Source: a virus. Taken from it: a DNA stretch of 38,680 bases. Under the pieces are notes generated by a model, which saw nothing but the letters and a program-made list of their open reading frames with translations, was not told the origin of the DNA and made no database searches. Within the stretch, counting starts at the first letter, position 1, and every line of letters begins with the position of its first letter. The stretch is from the IMG/VR virus record IMGVR_UViG_3300040810_000230, positions 1 through 38,680 of that record; one strand, given 5' to 3'. A program made the position numbers and the translations under genes. Below are positions 5,939-14,793 of this stretch, piece by piece.

Positions 5939-7522
5939 GTGGCAATATTACAAATATCCCGCATACAACATAGGCGTGGAACTTCCGATAACTTACCGCA
6001 ACTATCAGCGGCTGAACTAGGCTGGTCAGTAGACAATAGAAAACTATACATTGGTAATGGTACGCTTGAAGAAGGTGCACCTATACTGGGTAACACAGAG
6101 ATCCTTACAGAGTTTAGTGACTTACTAAACACAAGCCAAGCATACACTTACAAAGGCGAAGCCGCTGGCTATACAATAACAACAGGTACAAGTTCTAGTT
6201 CTCCAATTGAAAGAACACTACAACGTAAGTTTGATGACTTTGTTAATGTCAGAGATTTTGGTGCTGTGGGCGATGGAACCACAGACGACACTGCCGCTAT
6301 TAACAGAGCGTTATTTCAGTTATACTGTAGAGAAGTAAACGAGGAAATTCGCAGAGCTTTATACTTTCCAGCAGGCGTCTATAAAATTACAGGCGATGTT
6401 GTTAAGATTCCAACATACGCTAAAATTATTGGTGAAGGTGCAGACAGTACGTGTTTTAAACAGACTGATTCAGGCGAAGACTATGTGTTCAAAACTGCTG
6501 ATAGTTTACAGCAAATAGATGCTAGTATTGCAACAAACGCCGCTACTAGACCACAGTTTATCGAAGTATCAGGATGTACATTTTGGAACAGTACAACAAA
6601 TCACGTAGGATTAATTACATCTGCACAGCATGTGCATTTTGATGACGTTAAGTTTAAAGGAAATTTAACCTTACCTACCACAGTAACTGATGCTAAAGCA
6701 AACATACAAGTTGAGTCGACAGCAGTTTTAGTTACAGAGCACATCACATTTGATAACTGTTATTTTACAGAAAACACGTTCGCTATCGAGATAGATTATA
6801 ACTGTAGAAATGTTGTAGTTCAAAATAGTTATTTTGACGAGTTATATAAAGCCGTTAAACTAGGAGAAAGTTTAACAGGTATCTCACCACAGGACGAAGG
6901 ACCACGTGGATTTAAAGTTACAGGCAGTTATTTTGATAGAGTTGCCAATTCAGCAATACATACATACTCAGCCGTAAAACATGTAGTATCTGCGTATAAC
7001 TACTTTTACGAAGTTGGTAACGACTACAACGGCTCAGGCAACGAATCTGCTCCAGTTATATACTATGTTGCTGGCGGAAACTTTAGTATTGGTGATGCGT
7101 TCGAACGTAATGACACAGACGATTTGAATCAACCAAGATTAAGCATTGGCAACGTTTCAAGTTACGGTATGATCGCCGACAACAGCGTACAGTATGGTGC
7201 GCATAGACAAGAAGCAGGCAAGTCAGTAACTTTACTTGATAACACAACTACTACAACAACAGGTATTACTCTTGCTGACAGCAAATATACACACGGTGCT
7301 ATTATAGATTATAGCATTGTACGTGGCACAACATACAGAACAGGAACACTAAGAATAGGTCACGGTACAAGTGTTGGTTATAGTGATGACTTCTCAGAAG
7401 ACTCATCAACGGGTGTAACACTAACAGTTACATTTGCTACCAACACAAGTACTATTAACTATGCAACAACATCAACCGGCAGTAATGCCTTAATGAAATA
7501 TTCAATTAGATACTTGTATTAA
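5939..7522 (+). CDS. Tail spike/fibre with Mtd-like N-terminus and beta-helix
   Basis: This 527-residue protein starts with a short domain (about 1-60) resembling the N-terminus of the major tropism determinant: Arg-Ile-Gln-His-Arg-Arg-Gly-Thr, then Leu-Ser-Ala-Ala-Glu-Leu-Gly-Trp and Lys-Leu-Tyr-Ile-Gly-Asn-Gly. This fold commonly anchors receptor-binding proteins to the tail. The pectate-lyase-type beta-helix opening Asp-Phe-Gly-Ala-Val-Gly-Asp-Gly-Thr-Thr-Asp-Asp-Thr follows at about 108-120, then repeated strand-turn units (Phe-Asp-Asn-Cys-Tyr-Phe, Val-Val-Gln-Asn-Ser-Tyr-Phe, Phe-Lys-Val-Thr-Gly-Ser-Tyr-Phe). It probably binds or cleaves a host surface polysaccharide. Catalytic residues cannot be identified by eye. 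GTG start with AAGGA at 5926-5930 and an upstream late promoter. Confidence 0.85.
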   Translation: MAILQISRIQHRRGTSDNLPQLSAAELGWSVDNRKLYIGNGTLEEGAPILGNTEILTEFSDLLNTSQAYTYKGEAAGYTITTGTSSSSPIERTLQRKFDDFVNVRDFGAVGDGTTDDTAAINRALFQLYCREVNEEIRRALYFPAGVYKITGDVVKIPTYAKIIGEGADSTCFKQTDSGEDYVFKTADSLQQIDASIATNAATRPQFIEVSGCTFWNSTTNHVGLITSAQHVHFDDVKFKGNLTLPTTVTDAKANIQVESTAVLVTEHITFDNCYFTENTFAIEIDYNCRNVVVQNSYFDELYKAVKLGESLTGISPQDEGPRGFKVTGSYFDRVANSAIHTYSAVKHVVSAYNYFYEVGNDYNGSGNESAPVIYYVAGGNFSIGDAFERNDTDDLNQPRLSIGNVSSYGMIADNSVQYGAHRQEAGKSVTLLDNTTTTTTGITLADSKYTHGAIIDYSIVRGTTYRTGTLRIGHGTSVGYSDDFSEDSSTGVTLTVTFATNTSTINYATTSTGSNALMKYSIRYLY

Positions 7523-7971
7523 TGATTTGGCAGTACCAAAGGTCTTCAGAGCGCATCCGTGAATGGGCTGCCTTTAGACATCAAATAGAAAACAAACCTT
7601 TTGAGCAAGCCCTTAGGGACACACTAGAGTTGTGGTCTTATGCTCCTATTGTCAATAACTGGATGGATTACACTTCTACAGAGATGTGGCCGGACCCTTG
7701 GGAATTGTTAGAAGACTCTGGCTATGACGAACTTGCGAAATGTCTTGGAATCCTGTATACTTTGTATCTAAGCGGACATAATGAACATACATATAGTATT
7801 GAGATAGGACTTGAGAACGGAGAGTATCGCTATATAGTATCGATTGACGATGGAAAATATATACTTAATTACGAGTGGATGGAGATAGTAAATAAAAAAC
7901 ATGTTAGTCCAGATTTAAAAGTGATGTGTCAATACTTCGCTAAGGACCTACAACTAGAACAATACCTATGA
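7522..7971 (+). CDS. Hypothetical phage protein, 149 aa
   Basis: This is a Trp- and Tyr-rich soluble protein (several Trp in the first 60 residues, including Trp-Pro-Asp-Pro-Trp-Glu-Leu-Leu-Glu). Helical segments alternate with a central strand pair (Tyr-Ser-Ile-Glu-Ile-Gly-Leu-Glu and Tyr-Arg-Tyr-Ile-Val-Ser-Ile-Asp-Asp-Gly). No family is recognised. Its ATG overlaps the tail spike stop (TAATG) and it ends 7 bases before nrdA, so it bridges the structural and nucleotide-metabolism genes on one transcript. Confidence 0.7.
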   Translation: MIWQYQRSSERIREWAAFRHQIENKPFEQALRDTLELWSYAPIVNNWMDYTSTEMWPDPWELLEDSGYDELAKCLGILYTLYLSGHNEHTYSIEIGLENGEYRYIVSIDDGKYILNYEWMEIVNKKHVSPDLKVMCQYFAKDLQLEQYL

Positions 7972-7978
7972 GGAATCA

Positions 7979-10270
7979 ATGAGCGAAATCTTAGTTACTA
8001 AAAGAGAGGGACACAAAGAGCCCTTAAACATCGAGAAGATGCACAAAGTTGTCATGTGGGCAACTGAAGGCATTACAGGTGTAAGCGCAAGCGAAGTAGA
8101 AATTAAATCCAGTTTACAATTTTATGATGGAATAAAAACAGCCGACATTCAAGAAACACTTATTAAAAGTGCGGCAGATTTAATTTCAGAAGAGACACCT
8201 AACTATCAGTATGTTGCTGGTAGATTGATTAACTATCATATTAGAAAACAAGTTTACAACGAGTACGAGCCTTGGACACTGATTGACATTGTAAAGAAAA
8301 ATGTAGAACGTGGTTATTACGACAGCGGACTGCTAGAAGCATATACTGAAGAAGAGTGGACAAAGTTAGACAGTTATATCAAGCACGAGCGTGATGAGCA
8401 CTTCACATACGTTGCTATGGAACAATTTAGAGGCAAGTACCTAGTACAAAACCGTGTAACAAAACAGTTATACGAAACACCACAAGTTGCATATATTTTA
8501 ATTGCGGCAACACTATTCCAAGACTACGAAAAGGATAGACTACAGTGGGTACATGATTACTACGATGCTATCAGTAACCACTTAATTAGTTTGCCTACTC
8601 CTGTTATGGCAGGTGTACGTACACCACAAAAACAATTTAGTAGTTGTGTGCTAGTAGAAACTGATGACAGTTTAGACAGCATTAACGCAACAGCCAGTGC
8701 TATTGTAAAATACGTATCACAAAAAGCAGGCATTGGTATTGGTGCAGGACGTATCCGTGCTATTAATTCGCCAGTGCGTAACGGTGATGCTTATCACACA
8801 GGCGTTATTCCGTTTTACAAGTTATTCCAAAGTGCTGTTAAATCATGTAGCCAAGGTGGTGTGCGTGGCGGAGCGGCAACACTATATTATCCTATCTGGC
8901 ACTTGGAAGTAGAAGATTTATTAGTTTTAAAGAACAATAAAGGCACAGAGGACAATAGAGTACGCCACATGGATTATGGCGTTCAGTTTAACAAATTAAT
9001 GTACGAAAGACTTATCCAAGGGGGAGATATTACCCTATTTTCGCCCAATGATGTACCGGAAATATACGAAGCATTCTATGCTAACGCAGACCGGTTTAAA
9101 GAGTTATATGAGCAGGCAGAGCGTAAGACAAGCATTCGCAAGAAGAAGATTAAAGCAATTGATTTGTTCACTTCCTTTATGCAAGAGCGTAAAGACACAG
9201 GGCGTGTCTACTTGATGAACGTGGATCATGCTAATACACACTCACCGTTTAAACAAGAAGTAGCACCTATCAAACAAAGTAACTTATGTTGCGAGATCGA
9301 CTTACCTACCAAGCCACTTAAAAGTTTTGAAGATCCAGAAGGCAGGATTGCGTTGTGTACACTAAGTGCTATTAACTGGGGTGCAATTAAATCTCCAGAA
9401 GAGTTTGAGAAGCCTTGTAGACTAGCAGTACGTGGACTAGATGCATTATTAAGTTATCAGGGATATCCAGTACGAGCGGCAGAAGAAGCAACTCGTGAGT
9501 ACAGACCACTAGGTGTTGGAATTATTAACTTGGCATATTGGTTGGCAAAGAACGACACAAGTTATAGTGATCCCAAAGCATTAGAGCTAGTAGATCAGTA
9601 TGCAGAAGCCTGGAGTTATTACTTAATTAGATCCAGTATGGAACTTGCCAAAGAACAAGGTAAGTGTGAAGGCTTTGATAACTTGAAGTACGCAGACGGT
9701 ATACTTCCTATCGACACATACAAACGTGATGTTGACGAATTAGTAGAGCCCAAGCAAAGACAGTTTGATTGGGACTACCTACGCAAAGAGATTAAACAGC
9801 ATGGTATTAGAAACGCTACACTAATGGCACTTATGCCTGCAGAAACATCTGCACAGATTAGTAATGCTACTAACGGCATTGAGCCACCACGTAGTTATGT
9901 TAGTGTAAAACAAAGTAAAGACGGTGTCTTAAAACAAGTGGTACCTGAGTATCGCAGACTAAAAAATAAATACGAATTGTTATGGGATCAAAGAGACCCA
10001 AGTGGTTACTTGAAGATTATGGCAGTTCTACAGAAGTATATCGATCAGGGTATTAGTGTTAATACCAGTTACAATCCACAGTGGTACGAAGATGAAAAGA
10101 TACCAATGAGCGACATGTTAAAGCATCTAATGATGTTTTACAAGTATGGTGGCAAGCAGTTATACTATTTCAACACCTATGATGGTCAAGGTGAAATAGA
10201 TGTGAATAAGTTAGAGGAACTGCAACCCGGTGAAGTCGACGACGAAGCCTGTGAGAGTTGCGTAATATAG
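7979..10270 (+). CDS. nrdA: Class Ia ribonucleoside-diphosphate reductase, alpha subunit
   Basis: The 763-residue protein is full length for NrdA. An N-terminal ATP-cone (about 1-90) is followed by the ten-stranded barrel. Catalytic residues are in place, each two below E. coli numbering: Cys223 in Ser-Ser-Cys-Val-Leu, Asn435/Cys437/Glu439 in Ser-Asn-Leu-Cys-Cys-Glu-Ile, Cys460 in Ala-Leu-Cys-Thr-Leu. The radical-transfer tyrosine pair lies in Gln-Leu-Tyr-Tyr-Phe-Asn-Thr, and the mobile C-terminal redox pair is Cys758-Glu-Ser-Cys761. It reduces ribonucleoside diphosphates for phage DNA synthesis with NrdB (10 bases downstream) and is re-reduced by a glutaredoxin such as that at 12270. ATG start with a GAGGAA ribosome binding site. 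Confidence 0.97.
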   Translation: MSEILVTKREGHKEPLNIEKMHKVVMWATEGITGVSASEVEIKSSLQFYDGIKTADIQETLIKSAADLISEETPNYQYVAGRLINYHIRKQVYNEYEPWTLIDIVKKNVERGYYDSGLLEAYTEEEWTKLDSYIKHERDEHFTYVAMEQFRGKYLVQNRVTKQLYETPQVAYILIAATLFQDYEKDRLQWVHDYYDAISNHLISLPTPVMAGVRTPQKQFSSCVLVETDDSLDSINATASAIVKYVSQKAGIGIGAGRIRAINSPVRNGDAYHTGVIPFYKLFQSAVKSCSQGGVRGGAATLYYPIWHLEVEDLLVLKNNKGTEDNRVRHMDYGVQFNKLMYERLIQGGDITLFSPNDVPEIYEAFYANADRFKELYEQAERKTSIRKKKIKAIDLFTSFMQERKDTGRVYLMNVDHANTHSPFKQEVAPIKQSNLCCEIDLPTKPLKSFEDPEGRIALCTLSAINWGAIKSPEEFEKPCRLAVRGLDALLSYQGYPVRAAEEATREYRPLGVGIINLAYWLAKNDTSYSDPKALELVDQYAEAWSYYLIRSSMELAKEQGKCEGFDNLKYADGILPIDTYKRDVDELVEPKQRQFDWDYLRKEIKQHGIRNATLMALMPAETSAQISNATNGIEPPRSYVSVKQSKDGVLKQVVPEYRRLKNKYELLWDQRDPSGYLKIMAVLQKYIDQGISVNTSYNPQWYEDEKIPMSDMLKHLMMFYKYGGKQLYYFNTYDGQGEIDVNKLEELQPGEVDDEACESCVI

Positions 10271-10279
10271 GATACAATA

Positions 10280-11410
10280 ATGAGCGTTTTTAACATTCAG
10301 AAAAACAACAACCACCTTAAGGCATTGGCTTTCTTGGATCCAAAAGGTGGTAGTGGTATACAACGATACGATACAGTAAAGTACAGACAGTTTGAAAAAC
10401 TTACAGACAAGCAGTTAGGTTTCTTTTGGAGACCAGAAGAAGTTGATGTTATGCGTGATGCCAAAGACTTTAAAGACTTAACTGCGCATGAGCAACACAT
10501 CTTTACCAGTAACCTTAAAAGACAAATCCTATTAGACAGTGTACAAGGTCGCTCCCCTAATCTAGCATTTTTGCCTCTATGTACAATTCCAGAACTTGAA
10601 ACCTGGATAGAGACTTGGGCATTTAACGAAACTATTCACAGTCGTAGTTACACACATATTATTCGTAATGTGTATAGCGATCCTGCAAAAGTATTCGATG
10701 GGCTAACTGATATCAATGAGATTGTGATCTGCGCAGAAGCGATTACAGGGTACTACGATGATCTTATTACCTACTCACAGTTTTATAGCCTATTAGGCGA
10801 AGGCGACCATACAGTAAATGGAAAGTCATATAAGATAGACAAGTACGAACTTAAGAAGAAACTATGGCTTGCTCTCAATAGTGTTAACGCATTAGAAGGC
10901 ATTCGCTTCTACGTTTCATTTGCATGTAGTTGGGCATTTGCTGAACTTAAAAAAATGGAAGGCAATGCTAAAATTATTAAGTTTATTGCTCGTGATGAAA
11001 ATGTACACCTTGCAAGTACCCAAGCACTGTTAAAGTTACTGCCAACAGATGATAAAGACTTTGCTAAGATTAAGAAAGAGTGCGAACAAGAAATACAGAA
11101 AATATTTACAGATGCTGTAGAACAAGAAACTGCTTGGGCAGAATACTTGTTTAAAGACGGATCAATGATTGGTCTTAACAAGCAACTACTTACAGACTAT
11201 GTTGAATGGCTAGCCAACAAGCGTATGACTGCTATTGGTGTAGAGTCGCCATACAGAGTAGGACAAAGCAATCCTCTGCCGTGGACACAGAAGTGGATTG
11301 CTGGTGCTGAAGTACAGGTAGCACCACAAGAAGTAGAACTTAGTAGTTATGTAATTGGTGGCACAAAACAAGACGTTGACGGAGATACCTTCAAAGGTAT
11401 GACTTTGTGA
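10280..11410 (+). CDS. nrdB: Class Ia ribonucleoside-diphosphate reductase, beta subunit
   Basis: The 376-residue beta subunit carries the diiron and radical residues of E. coli R2 shifted by +2: Asp86, Glu117, His120, Glu206, Glu240 and His243, with the radical Tyr124 in Ser-Arg-Ser-Tyr-Thr-His-Ile. The radical tyrosine is present, so this is a conventional class Ia enzyme and not the Phe variant (class Ic) or a metal-free form. It generates the tyrosyl radical passed to NrdA. It follows nrdA by 10 bases and overlaps the next gene by GTGA, giving a coupled nrdA-nrdB-glycosyltransferase-like-glutaredoxin set. Confidence 0.97.
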   Translation: MSVFNIQKNNNHLKALAFLDPKGGSGIQRYDTVKYRQFEKLTDKQLGFFWRPEEVDVMRDAKDFKDLTAHEQHIFTSNLKRQILLDSVQGRSPNLAFLPLCTIPELETWIETWAFNETIHSRSYTHIIRNVYSDPAKVFDGLTDINEIVICAEAITGYYDDLITYSQFYSLLGEGDHTVNGKSYKIDKYELKKKLWLALNSVNALEGIRFYVSFACSWAFAELKKMEGNAKIIKFIARDENVHLASTQALLKLLPTDDKDFAKIKKECEQEIQKIFTDAVEQETAWAEYLFKDGSMIGLNKQLLTDYVEWLANKRMTAIGVESPYRVGQSNPLPWTQKWIAGAEVQVAPQEVELSSYVIGGTKQDVDGDTFKGMTL

Positions 11411-12273
11411 AGGTTGCACGAGCGTTATTTGTTGCACACTATAGAATACCACATACTTGCTTAAGTTTACAGTTTGACCACTATATCCAGGGTATAGACG
11501 AAACGTACATATTCACTAATTGTGAAAATACAGAAGACAATCCATTTTTAGATAGAGTTTTATCTAAGTATCTCGACACAAGTCAGTTTAATTATATGTT
11601 TGATGGTGAGATGGATAGTCTATATCCATCTGTGCGTAACTGGTGGATCCCTGGAGATTATCGTAATAGTTGGTTGTATCAACAAGCACTCAAACTTGCT
11701 AGTCTAGATTACATAGATGCAGACGTAATCCTCATACAAGACCCTGATACATTTTGTATAAACCCGTACAACTTATGGGAAGGTGACTTACTCAAGTATT
11801 TTATACTGCCTAACGAAACACACAGTCCGGGTTACTACCAAGTGTTACAAAATGCATTAGGTATAGAACGTCAAGTACCTCATAGTTTTGTTACAGAGTT
11901 TATGCCTGTTTATAAAGAGGACTGGCTGAAACTTAAACACGCTCTTATTGAAAGAAATAACTGCGATCCTTTTGATGCGATAATTAATAATGTTCCTGAA
12001 GATCCAGACAGTGTTCCTACCCCAAACATTAAATGGTTTAGTGAGTACGAGCTACTAGGTAACTGGATTATGACGCAACGTGATGTTGCTCTTATGGAAC
12101 AAAAGCGTTATACTTACACACATATCGACAATATTGCTGACTGCTCAGCAGACGAATACAACTGTATATGTGATGCTTGTCCTAATTTAGAGGACAGCAT
12201 TGTGTTCGATAACAACGAAGAAGTTATTACAAACTTTGATGAAGTATTTGAAAAGGTGAAAAAATTCTTATGA
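11407..12273 (+). CDS. DUF6492-like putative glycosyltransferase
   Basis: This 288-residue soluble protein looks like a GT-A-type glycosyltransferase of the DUF6492 kind. An Asp-Ala-Asp-Val-Ile-Leu-Ile-Gln-Asp-Pro-Asp-Thr-Phe segment (about 105-120) provides a DxD-like metal/nucleotide-sugar site. His-Ser-Phe-Val-Thr-Glu-Phe-Met-Pro-Val-Tyr (about 157-168) and Trp-Phe-Ser-Glu-Tyr-Glu-Leu-Leu-Gly-Asn (about 210-220) match the later conserved blocks. The acceptor is unknown. It is inserted between nrdB and glutaredoxin with start/stop overlaps on both sides, an odd place for a sugar transferase. Alternatively it could be a related fold with another role. Confidence 0.6.
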   Translation: MKVARALFVAHYRIPHTCLSLQFDHYIQGIDETYIFTNCENTEDNPFLDRVLSKYLDTSQFNYMFDGEMDSLYPSVRNWWIPGDYRNSWLYQQALKLASLDYIDADVILIQDPDTFCINPYNLWEGDLLKYFILPNETHSPGYYQVLQNALGIERQVPHSFVTEFMPVYKEDWLKLKHALIERNNCDPFDAIINNVPEDPDSVPTPNIKWFSEYELLGNWIMTQRDVALMEQKRYTYTHIDNIADCSADEYNCICDACPNLEDSIVFDNNEEVITNFDEVFEKVKKFL

Positions 12274-12530
12274 TTACAATATATACAAAAGACCATTGTC
12301 CTTTTTGTACACAAGCAAAAACTTTATTAAACAACAACAGCATACCGTTTGAGGAAGTTAACATTGGTTTAGATCCCGATGCTCGTAAATTTGTTGTAAA
12401 TGAAGGACACAGGACAGTACCACAACTGTATGTAAAAGGACAACTACTTGTAGAAGGTGGTTACCAAGGACTTGCAAAAGCACCATTAGAAGTTATTAAA
12501 CAGAGAATTGAGGAACTAAATGCTAATTAA
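12270..12530 (+). CDS. grx: Glutaredoxin
   Basis: The 86-residue thioredoxin-fold protein has the dithiol active site Cys10-Pro-Phe-Cys13, a Thr-Val-Pro cis-proline motif (Arg-Thr-Val-Pro-Gln-Leu-Tyr) and the following Gly-Gly-Tyr glutathione-binding loop. It should reduce the C-terminal cysteine pair of NrdA, matching its position just after nrdA-nrdB. Cys-Pro-Phe-Cys differs from the more common Cys-Pro-Tyr-Cys but is a known variant. The ATG overlaps the upstream TGA, and the 3' end overlaps the next gene by 11 bases. Confidence 0.93.
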   Translation: MITIYTKDHCPFCTQAKTLLNNNSIPFEEVNIGLDPDARKFVVNEGHRTVPQLYVKGQLLVEGGYQGLAKAPLEVIKQRIEELNAN

Positions 12531-12819
12531 CAAACCACAGTACGACAAAGGCGATATTGTAACTTTCATGTTAGTAACAGGACAGGAATGTATTGCTAGA
12601 ATTGTAGAGTGTAAAGAAGAAGGGTTTGAAGTAGAAAAACCTCTCTCACTGATGCCAAGTCAGCAAGGTATGGCTTTGGTTCCAATGGGCATGACAGCGC
12701 AAATAAATACAGTAGTGCTAAAGAATCAGCATATTGTGTTTCACGGTATTACTACTAAAGAAGCCGCTGATAGTTACTTACAAGGCACATCAGGTATACA
12801 AATTGCCAAAGGAGCCTAA
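12520..12819 (+). CDS. Small beta-barrel-like phage protein, 99 aa
   Basis: The first 45 residues form a strand pattern (Gly-Asp-Ile-Val-Thr-Phe-Met-Leu, Gln-Glu-Cys-Ile-Ala-Arg-Ile-Val-Glu, Gly-Phe-Glu-Val-Glu-Lys-Pro) resembling the opening of an Sm/SH3-type small barrel. A hydrophobic middle and a short helical tail follow. Similar small proteins occur in marine T4-like phages, but I cannot name a function. It overlaps glutaredoxin by 11 bases and abuts the PAAR gene with no gap. Confidence 0.6.
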   Translation: MLINKPQYDKGDIVTFMLVTGQECIARIVECKEEGFEVEKPLSLMPSQQGMALVPMGMTAQINTVVLKNQHIVFHGITTKEAADSYLQGTSGIQIAKGA

Positions 12820-13107
12820 ATGCCAGCAACATCTAGACGAACTGATATTAATACACATGGTGGTACTATCGTCGGTGCAGTGATCGAATCAGTAATTGTA
12901 GAAGGACAAGCCTGTGCAGTTATTGGGTCAACACTAACACCAGACAGCCTATGTCCGCCTCTTGCTGGACCACATTGCGGACCTGTAGTAGTAGCAGGTA
13001 GTGGCTCAGTAAATGCTGGAGGTATACCAGTAACTAGAATCGGCGATGCAAATAATTGTGGAGCCAGCAATGCTACAGGCGCAGGCACAGTAATTACAGG
13101 CGGGTAA
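12820..13107 (+). CDS. PAAR-domain tail spike tip protein
   Basis: This 95-residue protein is a PAAR-type tip. Gly-rich repeats alternate with Cys/His residues (Asp-Ser-Leu-Cys-Pro-Pro, Gly-Pro-His-Cys-Gly-Pro, Ile-Pro-Val-Thr-Arg-Ile-Gly-Asp, Asn-Asn-Cys-Gly-Ala). The usual zinc-binding His/Cys set is represented, and the terminal Thr-Val-Ile-Thr-Gly-Gly is typical. PAAR proteins sharpen the membrane-piercing spike of contractile tails (T4 gp5.4) and T6SS. A PAAR tip supports a contractile-tail myovirus. Immediate neighbours are the small barrel-like protein (0 gap) and the 543-residue structural protein (0 gap), suggesting shared baseplate assembly. Confidence 0.88.
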   Translation: MPATSRRTDINTHGGTIVGAVIESVIVEGQACAVIGSTLTPDSLCPPLAGPHCGPVVVAGSGSVNAGGIPVTRIGDANNCGASNATGAGTVITGG

Positions 13108-14739
13108 ATGTCTCAACCTAGTACACTCACAGCAATTAAAGGACTATTAGACAACAATGGATTGGATAATACCTTTGTGGATGCACTATTTGCTAATTTG
13201 TATAATGTTACTATTATCAACAAAGCACAAACTGCAATAACTGATGTAGGAGGTTCGATTGACGACATTGGCAATGATATCTTTCCAGGTGTAGTTGGCA
13301 ATGTGCCCAGCGCATACACATCTGTAACACCAACTAGTAGTCTGAGAACAGCATACTACAATTATGCTAGAGCATTATTTGGTGCAGGCGACATAGCAAG
13401 ATTTACTACATATTTTTTACAAGCCTTTGGATATGCACAGTTATCACATAGTTTAATGGCAGACGTTGCTAATAAGAGCGCAACCAACTTGTCAGACTAT
13501 GGAGCCGGCGTAAAGAATCAAAGTGATATTGGTACAAGTGGAATTACTGGATTTTTAACTACAAACTCTGCAGAAAACTTAACTAAGTTAGGCGATGACT
13601 TTGTTGACTTAGGCACTATATTTGATTATGAGAATTTAGAAATATATGGAACCGCTAGAGGCCTTATTAAAGTAATACTGGATGCGGAACTTAATCTAAG
13701 TACCACTGTACAAAATCGTATAAACGACTTAGGGTTGGATGAAGACATAGATATCACCAACGAAGAATTTGAAAACTTAATGTATTCTATACTAGCACAA
13801 CTTCCAGTTAGTACAGAATTCAGAGAAGCATTTCAGTTTGCACAAAATGAACGTTTAGAGTTTTTAAGTGATATATTAGAACCTAAGAAGAGTTTACTGA
13901 GATCCAACAATATAACTACTTTTAATAGTTTTACAGAAGTAGCAGATAGTTTAATAACGTTTAGTAATCTAAAAATTGAAGATAATATTGAATTTGGTAA
14001 GTTTATTAAAAACTTATCAACCACTGGCCCTCTTACTAACTTAGACGTACTAACCACTCCTATTTCGTCAGACACAAGTAGTTCTATTTTAACTCAAATT
14101 GGAACAGGTGCTGGTATATACGGTCAACCAAATGTTTTAGATATACTAGGACCAATGGTAGGAGCATTTTTAGAAGAAAGAGTAAACAGATTAGTCACAG
14201 CGTTAACAATCGTTCAAGCAAGTTCAGACGGTCTTAGTATTATTCAAGGATATGATAATATAATTGCTGTTGCGGCTGACGGTGGCGGAGGCCCTTATGT
14301 GGTAACAGGAGTAGGCGCAGGATCTTACGCTACTAAAGCAGATGCGTACACAGCCATAGAGACTGAACTTGACACATATTACAACAATTTACGATCTTTC
14401 CTTGCTATCGGAAGTTTGGAACTTCGTGAGGCATGCGAAACTGTTTACAACGACTACGACGCTATTGCTAAACAAGTGAGTGATTCTAAAGACCTACTCA
14501 CAAAAGCAGGAATAGATACATCAGTTAGTGTTAGCAATAAAACAACTATTATGTCTTTTGGCAATTCTATTGAATCGTTTGGTGCCGACTTAACCAATTT
14601 AGGAACAAGACAGATATTACAAGATATGGCAACTGCTGATATTACAGGAGATGCTATTAAGGCAAGTCTAACAGCAGGACAAAATGATGTTAATCTATCC
14701 GCTAAAGGATTGATTCCTAAGGCGTTATCCGGTTATTGA
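13108..14739 (+). CDS. Large virion structural-type protein, probably baseplate-associated
   Basis: This 543-residue protein is rich in Ser, Thr, Asn, Asp, Leu and Ile, with one cysteine and no signal or membrane segment. Predicted helices (about 1-60, 85-120, 190-290, 345-380, 415-470) alternate with Gly/Ser-rich loops such as Gly-Gly-Gly-Gly-Pro-Tyr-Val-Val. No named family is recognised. It starts directly at the PAAR stop, so an association with the spike or baseplate is likely. A strong sigma70-type promoter for the lysis gene lies just after its stop. Confidence 0.7.
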   Translation: MSQPSTLTAIKGLLDNNGLDNTFVDALFANLYNVTIINKAQTAITDVGGSIDDIGNDIFPGVVGNVPSAYTSVTPTSSLRTAYYNYARALFGAGDIARFTTYFLQAFGYAQLSHSLMADVANKSATNLSDYGAGVKNQSDIGTSGITGFLTTNSAENLTKLGDDFVDLGTIFDYENLEIYGTARGLIKVILDAELNLSTTVQNRINDLGLDEDIDITNEEFENLMYSILAQLPVSTEFREAFQFAQNERLEFLSDILEPKKSLLRSNNITTFNSFTEVADSLITFSNLKIEDNIEFGKFIKNLSTTGPLTNLDVLTTPISSDTSSSILTQIGTGAGIYGQPNVLDILGPMVGAFLEERVNRLVTALTIVQASSDGLSIIQGYDNIIAVAADGGGGPYVVTGVGAGSYATKADAYTAIETELDTYYNNLRSFLAIGSLELREACETVYNDYDAIAKQVSDSKDLLTKAGIDTSVSVSNKTTIMSFGNSIESFGADLTNLGTRQILQDMATADITGDAIKASLTAGQNDVNLSAKGLIPKALSGY

Positions 14740-14764
14740 CACAACAGTCAAGTGGCATTATAAT
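14736..14764 (+). promoter_or_regulatory. Consensus sigma70-type promoter before the cell wall hydrolase
   Basis: TTGACA (14736-14741), 17 bases, TATAAT (14759-14764): both hexamers match the sigma70 consensus exactly at optimal spacing, overlapping the stop of the preceding gene. Host RNA polymerase should use it efficiently. Confidence 0.88.
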
Positions 14765-14793
14765 ACTGTATTAAACTATTAAAGGGAGCAAAA

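Noticed and set aside
9965-9972. NATAAATA motif inside nrdA (and another at 12702 in the small barrel gene)
   Set aside because: Both are in the middle of coding sequence, far from a start codon, and explained by Asn-Lys-Tyr or Ile-Asn-Thr codons.
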